The notes under the pieces were generated by a model. That model saw only the letters and a list, made by a program, of their open reading frames with translations. It did not search any database and was not told where the DNA came from. A stretch of DNA of 64,000 bases from JAFEDN01 sp963712715. GTDB lineage: Bacteria; Pseudomonadota; Gammaproteobacteria; Coxiellales; Coxiellaceae. The stretch's first letter is position 1. Every line of letters starts with the position of its first letter. This document shows, piece by piece, positions 34,584-43,551 of the stretch. The stretch is from the NCBI GenBank assembly GCA_963712715.1, contig CAVQJI010000058.1, positions 62,001-126,000 on the forward strand. Direction: 5' to 3'. Made by a program: the position numbers and the translations under genes.

Positions 34584-36184
34584 GCGTATGCCCTCAGGAG
34601 GTAGAGGGATTTTGGCGAGACTTTACGATTGACGACAATAAGCCACCCTCCGGGGTGCTGCTTTGCCCATTGCTCCGTCTCCCTGGGTTTTAAAATTAAA
34701 AGTGGTTGAGAGGTCCTTCCAAAGAATTGTAATTCCGGTAATGATTCTAACGTAGCCAAAGGGTAACCCTCGGATTGCAGTTGGGCTATTTTGCCGCCAA
34801 AGCTCTGCCAGTTAAAAAAATCGCTTTCTGCTTTGGTCAAACCAAAATTTATACAAGACCACAGCAACAGCGTGCTGATGGAAAGCGCGGTCACCACTTT
34901 GTGCAGGGATTGCGGTTTCCAAAACATGAAAAAAATTCCTATTAATATCACAGCTAAACCCCATACCGGAGAAATATTTTCAAGCCACGGAAATCTGTGC
35001 AACGGCGCCAGGTGACTGATGAAAGGCAGAGCGGTGTAGGCCAGACCCCCTGCGACATAGCTAAGAGCCAGTATTTTGGGCTGAATTTTTTTGATCCCTT
35101 CCGCATATTTATCCAGAATATAGGCAATAAAAATGGCGAGAAATGGCAGCATCGGCACGATATACCGTGGAGCTTTTTGAGTGATAAAAGTCAGTAAAAT
35201 AATGGTAAAGGTAATCGTTATTAACAGTAGCCTGATTTTTTTATCAAATTGGATATCATGCCAATTCTTAATAAATCGCCGTATCGATTGCCAAAAAGCC
35301 CCCCAGGCGGTCCAGGGAAACAGCATCAGCGGTAACGTATACCCATAATAAAACCAGTCCTGTCTCCAATAGGATATTTTCTGAGTATCGACGCCCCATA
35401 TCCGCGCCACGGAGCGGTTAAATAATAAATCACTGGCGTAATTTTCCCCTGCCTGAAAAATAGCTGCCACCAGCCAAAGGGCAGCCAACAGCAGACTGCA
35501 AAGGATAGAAGCCGTTAAATATAGATAAACCTTTTTCCATGAGTAGACCGGGCTTGCCCAGCCCGTCATGAGAGCCGCGCCGGGTAAAATAAATAAAAAT
35601 AAAATCGGCCCTTTGGTCAGTAACCCCAGCGTGATGATGAAGGAAAAATATAGCCAATAAATTTTATGGCGTTCTGTAGCGGATATTAAACAAATCGTCG
35701 CCAATATCGCAAAAAAAGCCATGGGGATATCAAAACGGAAAATAGATACTTTAATCAAAAAGAAAAAAGTCCCCAGTAAAATTAACGCCGCCATATTAGG
35801 TAAATTTTTATTATCCGGCCAAAGCAGTTTCGCCAGTTTCCTGACTAAAAATAAAAGGCCCAACCCGAACAGTTCATGCAAAAATCGTACCCACCATTCG
35901 GATACGCCAAATACAGCCCAGCCGGCCTGTATTAACCAAAACAACAAAGGTCCTTTTTCCACATAAAGGCGCCCTTCAAAGACAGGTAAAATAACATGAT
36001 GATGTTGCCAGGTTTCCCAGGCCACTGTGGTATACAATATTTCACTCGAAAAAAAAATGGGCCTTATGCCATGGGAAACCAGTACTAAAATCAGCCATCC
36101 GCCTATCAGACAGCAATTAATAATAAAATTATGGGAAAGCTCACTTATCGATAAAATACGTTTATCACCGGATAACAATTTCAT
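34574..36184 (-). CDS. ArnT/PMT-family membrane glycosyltransferase (GT-C)
   Basis: A 536-residue integral membrane protein with about 11 helices, related to ArnT and protein-O-mannosyltransferases, which move a sugar from an undecaprenyl-phosphate donor onto lipid A or another acceptor on the periplasmic face. The N-terminal loop has FFSSEILYTTVAWETWQ, then LPVFEGRLYVEKGPLLFWL, the family's EKPPL-type motif. The usual catalytic Asp-Glu pair at the first loop reads Ser-Glu, so activity may be altered. The short soluble C-terminus ends in repeat-derived residues (AYASS). ArgR is encoded 24 bp upstream on the same strand. The acceptor is not predictable. Confidence 0.8.
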   Translation of the reverse strand: MKLLSGDKRILSISELSHNFIINCCLIGGWLILVLVSHGIRPIFFSSEILYTTVAWETWQHHHVILPVFEGRLYVEKGPLLFWLIQAGWAVFGVSEWWVRFLHELFGLGLLFLVRKLAKLLWPDNKNLPNMAALILLGTFFFLIKVSIFRFDIPMAFFAILATICLISATERHKIYWLYFSFIITLGLLTKGPILFLFILPGAALMTGWASPVYSWKKVYLYLTASILCSLLLAALWLVAAIFQAGENYASDLLFNRSVARIWGVDTQKISYWRQDWFYYGYTLPLMLFPWTAWGAFWQSIRRFIKNWHDIQFDKKIRLLLITITFTIILLTFITQKAPRYIVPMLPFLAIFIAYILDKYAEGIKKIQPKILALSYVAGGLAYTALPFISHLAPLHRFPWLENISPVWGLAVILIGIFFMFWKPQSLHKVVTALSISTLLLWSCINFGLTKAESDFFNWQSFGGKIAQLQSEGYPLATLESLPELQFFGRTSQPLLILKPRETEQWAKQHPGGWLIVVNRKVSPKSLYLLRAYASS

Positions 36185-36208
36185 TAATTGGCCTCATAAG
36201 AGTCGGGG

Positions 36209-36694
36209 TTAAATTTCCCCAGGTTCGATGCCGGCTAACAGTTTCTTGACTTCTTCGTATGTTTTATTCATTCTTCTGACCGATTTCGGCGCGACAAAAA
36301 TGGTATCGTCACCCGCCAGAGTGGCCAGAATTTCCGATTCGGAGTTTTGAAAATCCAGCATTCTGGCGATCAGCGAGGCCGAGCCTGGGCTGGTCTGAAT
36401 AATCACAAGGTTTTCATTGGCGGCGATCTTTAAAATCAACTGCTTGAGAGGCGTCTGGCTGGGAGGAGGGGCAAGCTCTTTCGACAGCCGGTATCCGGTC
36501 TGCCCGTGGGCATTTTTTACTTTGATGGCCGCCAATTTATGCAGCATCCGCGAAATTTTGCTTTGATTGATGGCAAAGCCCTGACGGATCAATTCAGCAC
36601 AGATTTCCTGTTGAGTGGATGCCGTGCCTCTGCTCAAAATTTCGTTTAGCGCCGTTAATAGACTATTGTGGTCATGTGTGGATGACTGGGTCAT
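36209..36694 (-). CDS. argR: Arginine repressor
   Basis: A 161-residue transcription regulator; the hexamer binds ARG boxes when arginine is bound. Residues ~1-75 form the winged helix (TQQEICAELIRQGFAINQSKISRML). The C-terminal domain has the arginine-binding/oligomerisation segments LIARMLD and LATLAGDDTIFVAP, with the conserved GDDT. Length is normal. It is divergent from the artPJQM arginine-transport operon, whose promoter carries ARG-box-like sequence, so local control is likely. The start has AAAACGATG without a strong SD. Confidence 0.95.
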   Translation of the reverse strand: MTQSSTHDHNSLLTALNEILSRGTASTQQEICAELIRQGFAINQSKISRMLHKLAAIKVKNAHGQTGYRLSKELAPPPSQTPLKQLILKIAANENLVIIQTSPGSASLIARMLDFQNSESEILATLAGDDTIFVAPKSVRRMNKTYEEVKKLLAGIEPGEI

Positions 36695-36943
36695 CGTTTT
36701 ATTTTACTCCAGACCAGGCCGGGCAGCAAACCTTATAAAACGGACAATCCTTTTTCAACGGCGTCAAGATCCCATTTGGCAGCCTTGTAAATAGAGAGCA
36801 TTTAAGCCGGATTGTGTGGACAGATGGTACGCTCCTTCATCACCAAGAGTTTTTTCTCGTTCATATATTTTCCCCTTACTATGGGTTCAAGGTATCTTAT
36901 CGGCTACATACTCATTAATCAACTGACTTCATTGAACTGAGTA

Positions 36944-36995
36944 TTGACATTCCTGTCATAATGCATTATTATTCACTTTGAATGCATAAATATTG
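36944..36995 (+). promoter_or_regulatory. artP promoter with overlapping ARG-box-like operators
   Basis: TTGACA (36944-36949), a 17-bp spacer and TATTAT (36967-36972) make a strong sigma-70 promoter. Two AT-rich half-palindromic boxes in tandem, TGCATTATTATTCA (36962-36975) and TTGAATGCATAAATAT (around 36979-36994), resemble the E. coli ARG box (TGAAT...ATTCA) and cover the -10 and start site, where ArgR would block transcription. The rest of the 319-bp argR-artP gap shows nothing else I can name. Confidence 0.6.
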
Positions 36996-37013
36996 AATAA
37001 AATGCAGGAGAGT

Positions 37014-37778
37014 ATGGCTAAAATTTCGGTTAACAATTTAGAAAAAAGCTATAACGGCTCACCCGTGTTGGCTGGAGTGACTTTTTCAGCGCAGTCGGGA
37101 GAAATTATTGCTTTATTGGGAGGCAGCGGCGCTGGCAAAAGCACATTGCTGCGCTGCCTGAACCTGCTGGAGAAACCCAGCGGCGGTGGTGTGGAAATTG
37201 GTGAAACCCGGCTGAATTTTTCCGACCCCCGCTGGAAAATGAAAGAGGAACAGCAAAGAGCTTTACGCGCCAAGGTGGGTATGGTGTTCCAGCAATTTAA
37301 CTTATGGCCGCATCGCACGGTATTGGGCAATCTAATTGAAGCGCCCATGCAGGTATTAAAAAAAACCAGGGACGCTGCGATTCAGGAAGCCCAAAATTTA
37401 TTGGCACAGGTAGGTCTGGCAAACAGGCAAAACAGTTATCCTGCCCAGTTATCGGGAGGACAGCAGCAACGGGTGGCCATCGCCCGGGCGCTGATGATGC
37501 ACCCCGCGGTGATGCTGTTTGACGAACCGACTTCAGCGCTGGATCCCAGAACCGTGATGGAGCTGGTGACTCTGATTAAAACGCTGGCCAAAAAGGGCAT
37601 GACCATGATTATCGCTACCCATGAAATGAGTTTCGCCCGCCGCGCCGCCGATCAAATTATTTTTCTGGATCAGGGGAAAATTGTCGAGCAGGGAAAAGCC
37701 GGAGATATCTTTGTACGTCCACAAACGTCTGTGTTTGCACAATTTATTCAGGGGATTTATTATGAAAATAATCAGTAA
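37014..37778 (+). CDS. artP: Arginine/polar amino acid ABC transporter ATPase
   Basis: A 254-residue ABC ATPase powering amino acid import. It has Walker A (GGSGAGKSTLLR), Q-loop FQQFNLWPH, signature LSGGQQQRVAIARAL, Walker B VMLFDEPTSALD and switch ATHEMSFARR. ATG 37014 (MAKISVNNLEKSY) has AGGAG close upstream; the frame extends to a TTG at 36993 that lies in the operator. First gene of the art operon; its last 17 nt overlap the binding-protein gene. Confidence 0.93.
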   Translation: MAKISVNNLEKSYNGSPVLAGVTFSAQSGEIIALLGGSGAGKSTLLRCLNLLEKPSGGGVEIGETRLNFSDPRWKMKEEQQRALRAKVGMVFQQFNLWPHRTVLGNLIEAPMQVLKKTRDAAIQEAQNLLAQVGLANRQNSYPAQLSGGQQQRVAIARALMMHPAVMLFDEPTSALDPRTVMELVTLIKTLAKKGMTMIIATHEMSFARRAADQIIFLDQGKIVEQGKAGDIFVRPQTSVFAQFIQGIYYENNQ

Positions 37779-38532
37779 ATTTTTGGTTTTTTTGGCAGCC
37801 TGCGGTTTTAGCAGCCTGATTTTCGCCGCGAGTGAAAAGCCGGTTATCCTCGCCACCGAAGCCACTTATCCGCCATTTGAATCCATCAACAATAAGGGTC
37901 AAATAATTGGATATGATATTGAAATTTTAGACGCCGTCTGCAAGCAAAGTCATCTGAACTGTAAATTCGTCAATCAACCCTGGGATAGTTTGATTCCCGG
38001 ACTGGAACTGGGCAAATTTGATGTCATTTTCGGAGCGATGAATATCACTGCCGAACGGCAAAAAAAGGTGGATTTTACCCAGCCCTATTATTTCAGCACC
38101 GGGTCGTTTGTGGCTCCAAAAGCCGCGCAATTATCGCCGGATATTAAAGTTCTCAAAGATAAAACCATAGGCGTCCAGGGTTCGACGACTTATGATTATT
38201 ATCTGCAGTCGGCTTACGGCAAGCTGATTCACATCAATCGTTATGGCAGCATCCAGGACGCGTTTCTGGATTTACAGTCGGGCAGAATTGATGCGGTGTT
38301 TGGCGATACTCCGCTCATGCTCGTCTGGGTCAATACGCCCGCAAACGCCGACGCTTATGCCATTGCGGGAAACCCTGTTAAAGACGAAAAATTTTTCAGT
38401 CAGGGCTATGCTTTTGCCGTGAAGAAAGGCAATACGGATTTATTAAAAAAACTTAATGACGGTCTCACCAATATTGTAGCCGATGGCACTTATAAAAAGA
38501 TCACCCGGAAATTTTTCGGAAAACCGGAGTGA
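37762..38532 (+). CDS. artJ: Periplasmic amino-acid-binding protein of the art transporter
   Basis: A solute-binding protein (SBP_bac_3 family) of 256 residues with a signal peptide (MKIISKFLVFLAACGFSSLIFA). The mature part starts EKPVILATEATYPPFESIN, with GYDIEILDAVC, GLELGKFDVIFGAMNITAERQ and the ligand-binding VDFTQPYYF, typical of arginine/lysine/ornithine binders. ATG 37762 has AGGGGAT upstream; it overlaps artP and its stop overlaps the artQ start, so all four genes are translationally coupled. Specificity for arginine is inferred from family and from adjacent argR. Confidence 0.9.
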   Translation: MKIISKFLVFLAACGFSSLIFAASEKPVILATEATYPPFESINNKGQIIGYDIEILDAVCKQSHLNCKFVNQPWDSLIPGLELGKFDVIFGAMNITAERQKKVDFTQPYYFSTGSFVAPKAAQLSPDIKVLKDKTIGVQGSTTYDYYLQSAYGKLIHINRYGSIQDAFLDLQSGRIDAVFGDTPLMLVWVNTPANADAYAIAGNPVKDEKFFSQGYAFAVKKGNTDLLKKLNDGLTNIVADGTYKKITRKFFGKPE

Positions 38533-39188
38533 ACTGGTTTGAAGGTTATGGTTCCCAGCTTATGCTGGGGACCCTGACGACTATTGCCGTGGCGATCAGC
38601 GCCCTGGCAATTGGATTAGTGATGGCGATATTCGGAGCGCTCGGAGAACTGAGCCGACGTCCTCTGATCCGCAACCTGACGTTAGCCTGTACCGCTTTGA
38701 TCCGCGGGGTTCCTGAATTACTGGTATTGTTTGGCATTTATTTTGGCGGCAGCGCTTTACTGAGCCTGATTTTTCGGCAGGATTTACAAATCAATGCTTT
38801 TATCGCGGGAGTTTTTGCTCTAGCGCTTATTTTTGCGGCTTATGGCGCGCAGACTTTGCGGGGCGCTTTTTTGGCGATTCCGGCAGGTCAGCGTGAGGCG
38901 GCGCAAGCCCTGAGTTTATCGACAAAACGTACCTTTAGCCACATTCTCCTCCCTCAGGCCTGGCGGGTGGCTTTACCGGGTTTAGGAAATCTTTGGCTGG
39001 TTTTATTAAAGGATAGCGCGCTGGTTTCCTTATTAGGTTTATCCGATCTGATGAATAAGGCGCAGATGGCGTCCAGCAATACTCATCAGCCTTTTAAATT
39101 TTATATGACCGCCGCTGTCATTTTTTTAATTCTGACAACCCTGTCGCAGATTTCCTTTAGCAAACTCACCGTGGTCAGGACTCAATAA
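38529..39188 (+). CDS. artQ: Amino acid ABC transporter permease ArtQ
   Basis: A 219-residue inner-membrane permease of the His/Glu/Gln/Arg/opine family with about five helices. It carries the inner-membrane EAA loop: AAQALSLSTKRTFSHILLPQ. The start is GTG 38529, overlapping the artJ stop (GTGA). It pairs with ArtM to form the channel. Confidence 0.9.
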   Translation: MNWFEGYGSQLMLGTLTTIAVAISALAIGLVMAIFGALGELSRRPLIRNLTLACTALIRGVPELLVLFGIYFGGSALLSLIFRQDLQINAFIAGVFALALIFAAYGAQTLRGAFLAIPAGQREAAQALSLSTKRTFSHILLPQAWRVALPGLGNLWLVLLKDSALVSLLGLSDLMNKAQMASSNTHQPFKFYMTAAVIFLILTTLSQISFSKLTVVRTQ

Positions 39189-39189
39189 A

Positions 39190-39870
39190 ATGTTTACGAC
39201 CATGCTTGAAAATCTTCCGGCGATGGCGTCCGGCCTGTGGATCACGGTGCAATTGATGTTATGTTCGTTAGCGGCTGGGTTATTATTAGCAATTATTTTT
39301 ACCTTATGCCGTTCCACCGGCAAATTCTATCTTCGGGCTCCGATTGATGCTCTGGTTTTCTTTATCAGAGGCACTCCCTTATTGGTGCAAATCTTCATTA
39401 TTTATTATGGCAGCGGCCAATGGGCATGGCTGCGCAGCACTTTTCTGTGGGATATTTTACGCCACCCCTTTGGCTGCGCCACCGTGGCTTTAGCGATTAA
39501 TACGGCGGCTTACACCACTGCGTTATTAAGCGGCGCTATCCGCGCAGTGCCGCGCGGAGAAATTGAAGCCTGCCAGGTTTTGGGATTATCCAAATGGCAA
39601 ATGCTGTGGCGGGTAATCTTACCTCGTGCCTGGCGTATCGCATTGCCGGCATACTCCAACGAAGTCATTATGATTCTGAAGAGTACTTCATTAGCCAGCA
39701 CCATTACTATTCTTGATTTAATGGGAGTCATGCGGCAAATGATCGCACGAACTTATGAAGTGCTGCCGTTTTTCATCCTGGCGGCCATTTTTTATTTGTG
39801 TTTAAACGCCCTGATCATCGCAATTTTTAAATTTCTGGAAAAAAAATACCGGGTGGCGGTCATTTGTTAG
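39190..39870 (+). CDS. artM: Amino acid ABC transporter permease ArtM
   Basis: A 226-residue partner permease. Helix 1 is LWITVQLMLCSLAAGLLLAI; RGTPLLVQIFIIYYG is the family's membrane-loop motif, and EIEACQVLGLSKWQMLWRVI is the EAA loop that docks ArtP. It starts 1 bp after artQ stops. It converges with the DMT transporter gene, overlapping its end by 11 bp. Confidence 0.9.
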   Translation: MFTTMLENLPAMASGLWITVQLMLCSLAAGLLLAIIFTLCRSTGKFYLRAPIDALVFFIRGTPLLVQIFIIYYGSGQWAWLRSTFLWDILRHPFGCATVALAINTAAYTTALLSGAIRAVPRGEIEACQVLGLSKWQMLWRVILPRAWRIALPAYSNEVIMILKSTSLASTITILDLMGVMRQMIARTYEVLPFFILAAIFYLCLNALIIAIFKFLEKKYRVAVIC

Positions 39871-40720
39871 AAAGGCGGGCGCGGTATTCCGATCCGAGTA
39901 AAAATACGACAGCGATAGTGCTCATCGAGAGTAGCAGAACAGACCAGTGTCCAGTCGCCAGTCCCTGTACCACATAAGCCCCGAGGGGAGTCAGTGTGAT
40001 AATGGCGGTGTGTTGACCGAGTGTCAGTTGCATCAGGCTGCGTTGCGACATATAAAGCGGTAAAATGAATGTCATCAGAGAAATTAACATTAATTTCCCA
40101 ATGTCCATTAGGTTGATATTAATGAAATCAGCCGATTTTAGAAAAAACGGCGTCAACAGTAAAATGGCGTAAAACCTGACGGCAAGCACATCATTAGCAG
40201 TGAGCTGACCATTTTTGGCGAATGTTTTTGAATAACTATTGTAATAAGATCCGGCGACACCGGCAATTACCCCTGGAATTATCCCTTTGAGTATGGCGCC
40301 TTTGGGATGATTGAAAATACAAAAGATAACAATAAAAATGATCGGTAAAATAATATTGATTATATTGATATTAAAACTTTTTTTTACGAGTAGTTCTCTA
40401 GCCCAATGTGCACTGGTCATCGCCAGGAAAAATAAAAACAAAAGAGCAGTCGGACCTATCCACTTAACTGAATAATAGCTACAAACCCAGATAATGCAGA
40501 CAATGATGTTAATGATCAGCCACAGGTATCGATATTGCCGACAAACATGATAGATATGTTTAAATTTAGTTTTAGTCGCCAAATGAAAGAAAACTATGGC
40601 AAATACACTGGTAATTAATAAAGACAGTATCGGACTGATATGCTGAGTCACATTGTCTAATAATACCAGACCTATAGACATGGAGAGAACATAACACAAA
40701 CCGGGTAAATATTTATTCAT
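39860..40720 (-). CDS. DMT/EamA-like transporter coupled to the ATP-grasp gene
   Basis: A 286-residue membrane protein with ten predicted helices, the drug/metabolite transporter layout, probably an exporter. No substrate-specific motif is visible. Its ATG shares a base with the ATP-grasp stop (TAATG), so it is translationally coupled. The pairing suggests it exports the product of that ligase. It converges on artM. Confidence 0.75.
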   Translation of the reverse strand: MNKYLPGLCYVLSMSIGLVLLDNVTQHISPILSLLITSVFAIVFFHLATKTKFKHIYHVCRQYRYLWLIINIIVCIIWVCSYYSVKWIGPTALLFLFFLAMTSAHWARELLVKKSFNINIINIILPIIFIVIFCIFNHPKGAILKGIIPGVIAGVAGSYYNSYSKTFAKNGQLTANDVLAVRFYAILLLTPFFLKSADFININLMDIGKLMLISLMTFILPLYMSQRSLMQLTLGQHTAIITLTPLGAYVVQGLATGHWSVLLLSMSTIAVVFLLGSEYRARLSNK

Positions 40721-41985
40721 TAAAACAACTGTCCATTTTGTTCAAGCTGTTGAAGGCTTTGAGTGTCCGCAATAATTTTATTAAGGTCTTTATCTGTTAG
40801 ACTGATAGTCAGTACAACGTCTGTGACATCTTTGGGGGAAGATACCAGGGCGCCTGGTTTTTTAAATAAATGAAAAACCACTGAACTGCTCTGCAGGTGG
40901 TCCAACACGCAGGGTAAAAAACCAGTAAATTCGACTGTTTTCCAGGAGAATAACATCAGAATACGTCCCTGGAGTTCCTGCTGCTGATATTTTTCCGGTA
41001 ATGTGGCTGCCGTTTTATCATTTTTAACTAAACTTAAGTAAATTTCAGATTGATCATAATCGTTCATTGTTTTGCATAGCCGATTGACCTGTCCGCCAAG
41101 TCCCGATAAACGGGGATTAATTTCCATTAAGTAGGGACGATTATCGTCTGTCATCATAAATTCTGTATGGGCGAAACCGTTCCTGACCTTTAGGACAGTT
41201 AAAGTTTTTTGAATGTATTCATAACATAAATGCCATACAGGATCTTTGGGACTCACGAACTGAATATAGCGGTAAATCAGTAAGCCCTGAATGTTTTTTT
41301 TCTCATATTTAAAAATACCGGTGATATAATGCGTACCCTGCCAAGTGACACTATCCGCAAAATATTCAACGCCCTCAATTTTTTCCTGAACAACGATATC
41401 TGCTAAAAATTGTTTTCCATAAATGTCCTGTGACTTCTGTAACATTTTTATTTGCGCCAGGGTTTCATCCGGAGTTTGACATATTTTTACTCCAAAGCTG
41501 CCTCCGGACTGAAATGAAGGTTTTACAATAACTGGAAAACGCAGTAGACCCAGGTCTGGAATTTCCTGCTGGGGTGATATGCGCAATTGTGGAATATAAT
41601 TCAAACCGGCCTGTTTGAGGGCTTCGTTCATATCATATTTTTTATAGCGCAAATCAGTATCCTGAGGATCATTAGCGAATTCAGGACAAAGGCTATAGGC
41701 TACCTGTTCTGCATATTGTAAGTCGACTTCAAGGCCGGGAATTGCGCTTATTAAATCATAATTCGTAATTAATTCTTTAATTCTCGTAACATCATAGTCC
41801 AGATGTTTGGTGAGCACCTCCATTAACAAAAAGCAGTCTGTATTGATTTGGTGATAGCCTTTGCTGGAGGGCGCTTCGGTATAAAAAGCCATTAATTTAA
41901 TACCGCCCTGATTCAGGGTCTCGCAGAGTTTTTTATGCAGAGCTACCGGATTAATGATAATAATAAGTGGAGGCTTTATATTCAT
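40720..41985 (-). CDS. ATP-grasp carboxylate-amine ligase (L-amino-acid-ligase-like)
   Basis: 421 residues. The ATP-grasp core has LLRFPVIVKPSFQSGGSFGV (ATP-binding lysine and Gly-rich loop), VQEKIEGVEYFADSV, and the metal-binding YLMEINPRLSGLGGQ (Glu and Asn ligands). Such enzymes join a carboxylate to an amine by an acyl-phosphate; relatives include dipeptide ligases (BacD type) and carbamoyl-phosphate-like ligases. An N-terminal Rossmann-like region (PLIIIINPVALHKKL) precedes it. I chose ATG 41985 over the TTG at 41997. The downstream exporter is coupled, suggesting a two-gene biosynthesis-and-export unit. The substrates are unknown. Confidence 0.75.
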   Translation of the reverse strand: MNIKPPLIIIINPVALHKKLCETLNQGGIKLMAFYTEAPSSKGYHQINTDCFLLMEVLTKHLDYDVTRIKELITNYDLISAIPGLEVDLQYAEQVAYSLCPEFANDPQDTDLRYKKYDMNEALKQAGLNYIPQLRISPQQEIPDLGLLRFPVIVKPSFQSGGSFGVKICQTPDETLAQIKMLQKSQDIYGKQFLADIVVQEKIEGVEYFADSVTWQGTHYITGIFKYEKKNIQGLLIYRYIQFVSPKDPVWHLCYEYIQKTLTVLKVRNGFAHTEFMMTDDNRPYLMEINPRLSGLGGQVNRLCKTMNDYDQSEIYLSLVKNDKTAATLPEKYQQQELQGRILMLFSWKTVEFTGFLPCVLDHLQSSSVVFHLFKKPGALVSSPKDVTDVVLTISLTDKDLNKIIADTQSLQQLEQNGQLF

Positions 41986-42052
41986 CTTTTTATTCAATAA
42001 ATGTGTTAAATTTTATTAATTATACACAATAATATCTGAAATTGCAAATAAT

Positions 42053-43249
42053 TTAGATAACGCTCGAAAAGTTGGGCATCATGCGTTTCAGAAAGTCCTC
42101 AAATAACGGTACTGTAAAAGCTGTGTCGCCATGTTTCGGACTGTAAATCATCCCTTTTTTAATGAGACTATTTCGCAGCGGCGCTGCGTTTTGCACGTTG
42201 ATTCCTAATTCTTCGGCGACATCTCCGGATCTTTGGGGTTTATCTCCGAGTTCGGCCATAGCACGCAAATAGACCTGTTCCCGGGGCGTCAGGCGATCGA
42301 AGCGTACCCGAAAAAAACTTTTATCTAACTGCTGGATCGCAGCGCTGGTGGCTGCCTGAGCTATATCGATGTCTATGGGTGTTTCTTTGGCAAGATTCCA
42401 TGCCTGATAACCCCATTCCTGCAAAAAATAAGGGTAACCACCGGTAATGCGAATAATTTCGTCGAGCGCGGCCTCCGTAAAAGTAACGCCTTCTTTGATA
42501 ACGGGAGCCTGTAAAGCCAATTTTGCGTCGGCTGCTGATAAAGGGCCTAATTCAGGATAATCAAACAGGCGCTCCGCATAGGATTTGGCGCGTCCTGCCT
42601 TACCCACCAATTGAGGCAAACCGGCTCCTAAAACGGTGACGGGCAATGATTCCTGAGACATAATATGCGCGGCCATTATCAACGAACTCAGTTCTTCTTC
42701 GTCTAAATATTGAAGTTCATCGATAATAATCGCTATCGCTGTATTGCGATCCTGCGCCGCTTCGCCGATGGCGATAAAAACCTGGGCAAGGTCAGCCTCC
42801 AGATTGCCGCTATCAGCGGCGCCTTTTTCAGGATCAATATCCAAACCAAAATCCAGTTCATGCATTCGAATAGTTAATTTGACCTTAGAGACAAAGCTTT
42901 TTAATACTCTAAACGCACGTTTTACTTTCGAGCTGATTTTATCTCCAGCGTCCAGAGCAAACAGCATTTGACGCAATTCGGGGAGAAGAATTTCGGGAAG
43001 AGATTTTTTTTCATGGGCCTCTATTTTAATAACCTGATAATTTTCATTTTTGGCCACCCTGGCTATTTCCCGGAGTAGAACGGTTTTTCCTGTACCACGA
43101 AGTCCTACCATGATGAGACTTTTCGCAGGCCGTCCGCGCTTAATCCTGCCCAGTGTCAAGAGCGCCTGTTGTAAAACATCTTTTCTCCCGGCCAGCTCCG
43201 GAGGTGGAGTTCCCGCGCCAGGAGAAAATGGATTATGAAGAGGATCCAT
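42053..43249 (-). CDS. AAA-family ATPase (Orc1/archaeal-type fold)
   Basis: 398 residues. P-loop MVGLRGTGKTVLLREIA, Walker B IAIIIDELQYLD, sensor region VTVLGAGLPQL, and a C-terminal winged-helix-like part (LTPREQVYLRAMAEL...SGDVAEELGIN) that probably binds DNA. This fits stand-alone ATP-binding proteins of the AAA_16 group, which have no agreed function. The first residues, NPFSPGAGTPPPELAGR, are the usual N-terminus. ATG 43249 is preferred over TTG 43258. It stands alone; no partner gene suggests a role. Confidence 0.75.
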   Translation of the reverse strand: MDPLHNPFSPGAGTPPPELAGRKDVLQQALLTLGRIKRGRPAKSLIMVGLRGTGKTVLLREIARVAKNENYQVIKIEAHEKKSLPEILLPELRQMLFALDAGDKISSKVKRAFRVLKSFVSKVKLTIRMHELDFGLDIDPEKGAADSGNLEADLAQVFIAIGEAAQDRNTAIAIIIDELQYLDEEELSSLIMAAHIMSQESLPVTVLGAGLPQLVGKAGRAKSYAERLFDYPELGPLSAADAKLALQAPVIKEGVTFTEAALDEIIRITGGYPYFLQEWGYQAWNLAKETPIDIDIAQAATSAAIQQLDKSFFRVRFDRLTPREQVYLRAMAELGDKPQRSGDVAEELGINVQNAAPLRNSLIKKGMIYSPKHGDTAFTVPLFEDFLKRMMPNFSSVI

Positions 43250-43358
43250 GTATAACAATCTTATCTTAAATTATCAATGTTACTATTTTATCAGATAAAT
43301 TTTATAAATTCAAATGATTGCCAGATGAGGTTCCCGCAGTAAGGATTATGGTAATATA

Positions 43359-43522
43359 AGGGCTGTTTACAATTCATTGATTATCCATATTTATGTACAG
43401 ATTTAGTCATTGCGAGCGCCAGCGAAGCAATCCAGTTCGAACTTTGTAGAAACTCTGTACTGGATTGCTTCACTGGCGTTCGCAATGACAGTATTCTTGT
43501 TAATGAATTGTAAACAGACCCT
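43359..43522. repeat. Nested palindromic element upstream of the lipoprotein gene
   Basis: Outer inverted ends AGGGCTGTTTACAATTCATT (43359-43378) and AATGAATTGTAAACAGACCCT in two parts (43502-43522) differ by one base. They enclose a GTCATTGCGAGCG palindrome at 43406-43489. The remaining gap from 43259 is AT-rich with no gene. Confidence 0.75.
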
Positions 43523-43551
43523 AATGCTAAAATTCAAACCCGGAGGTTTAT

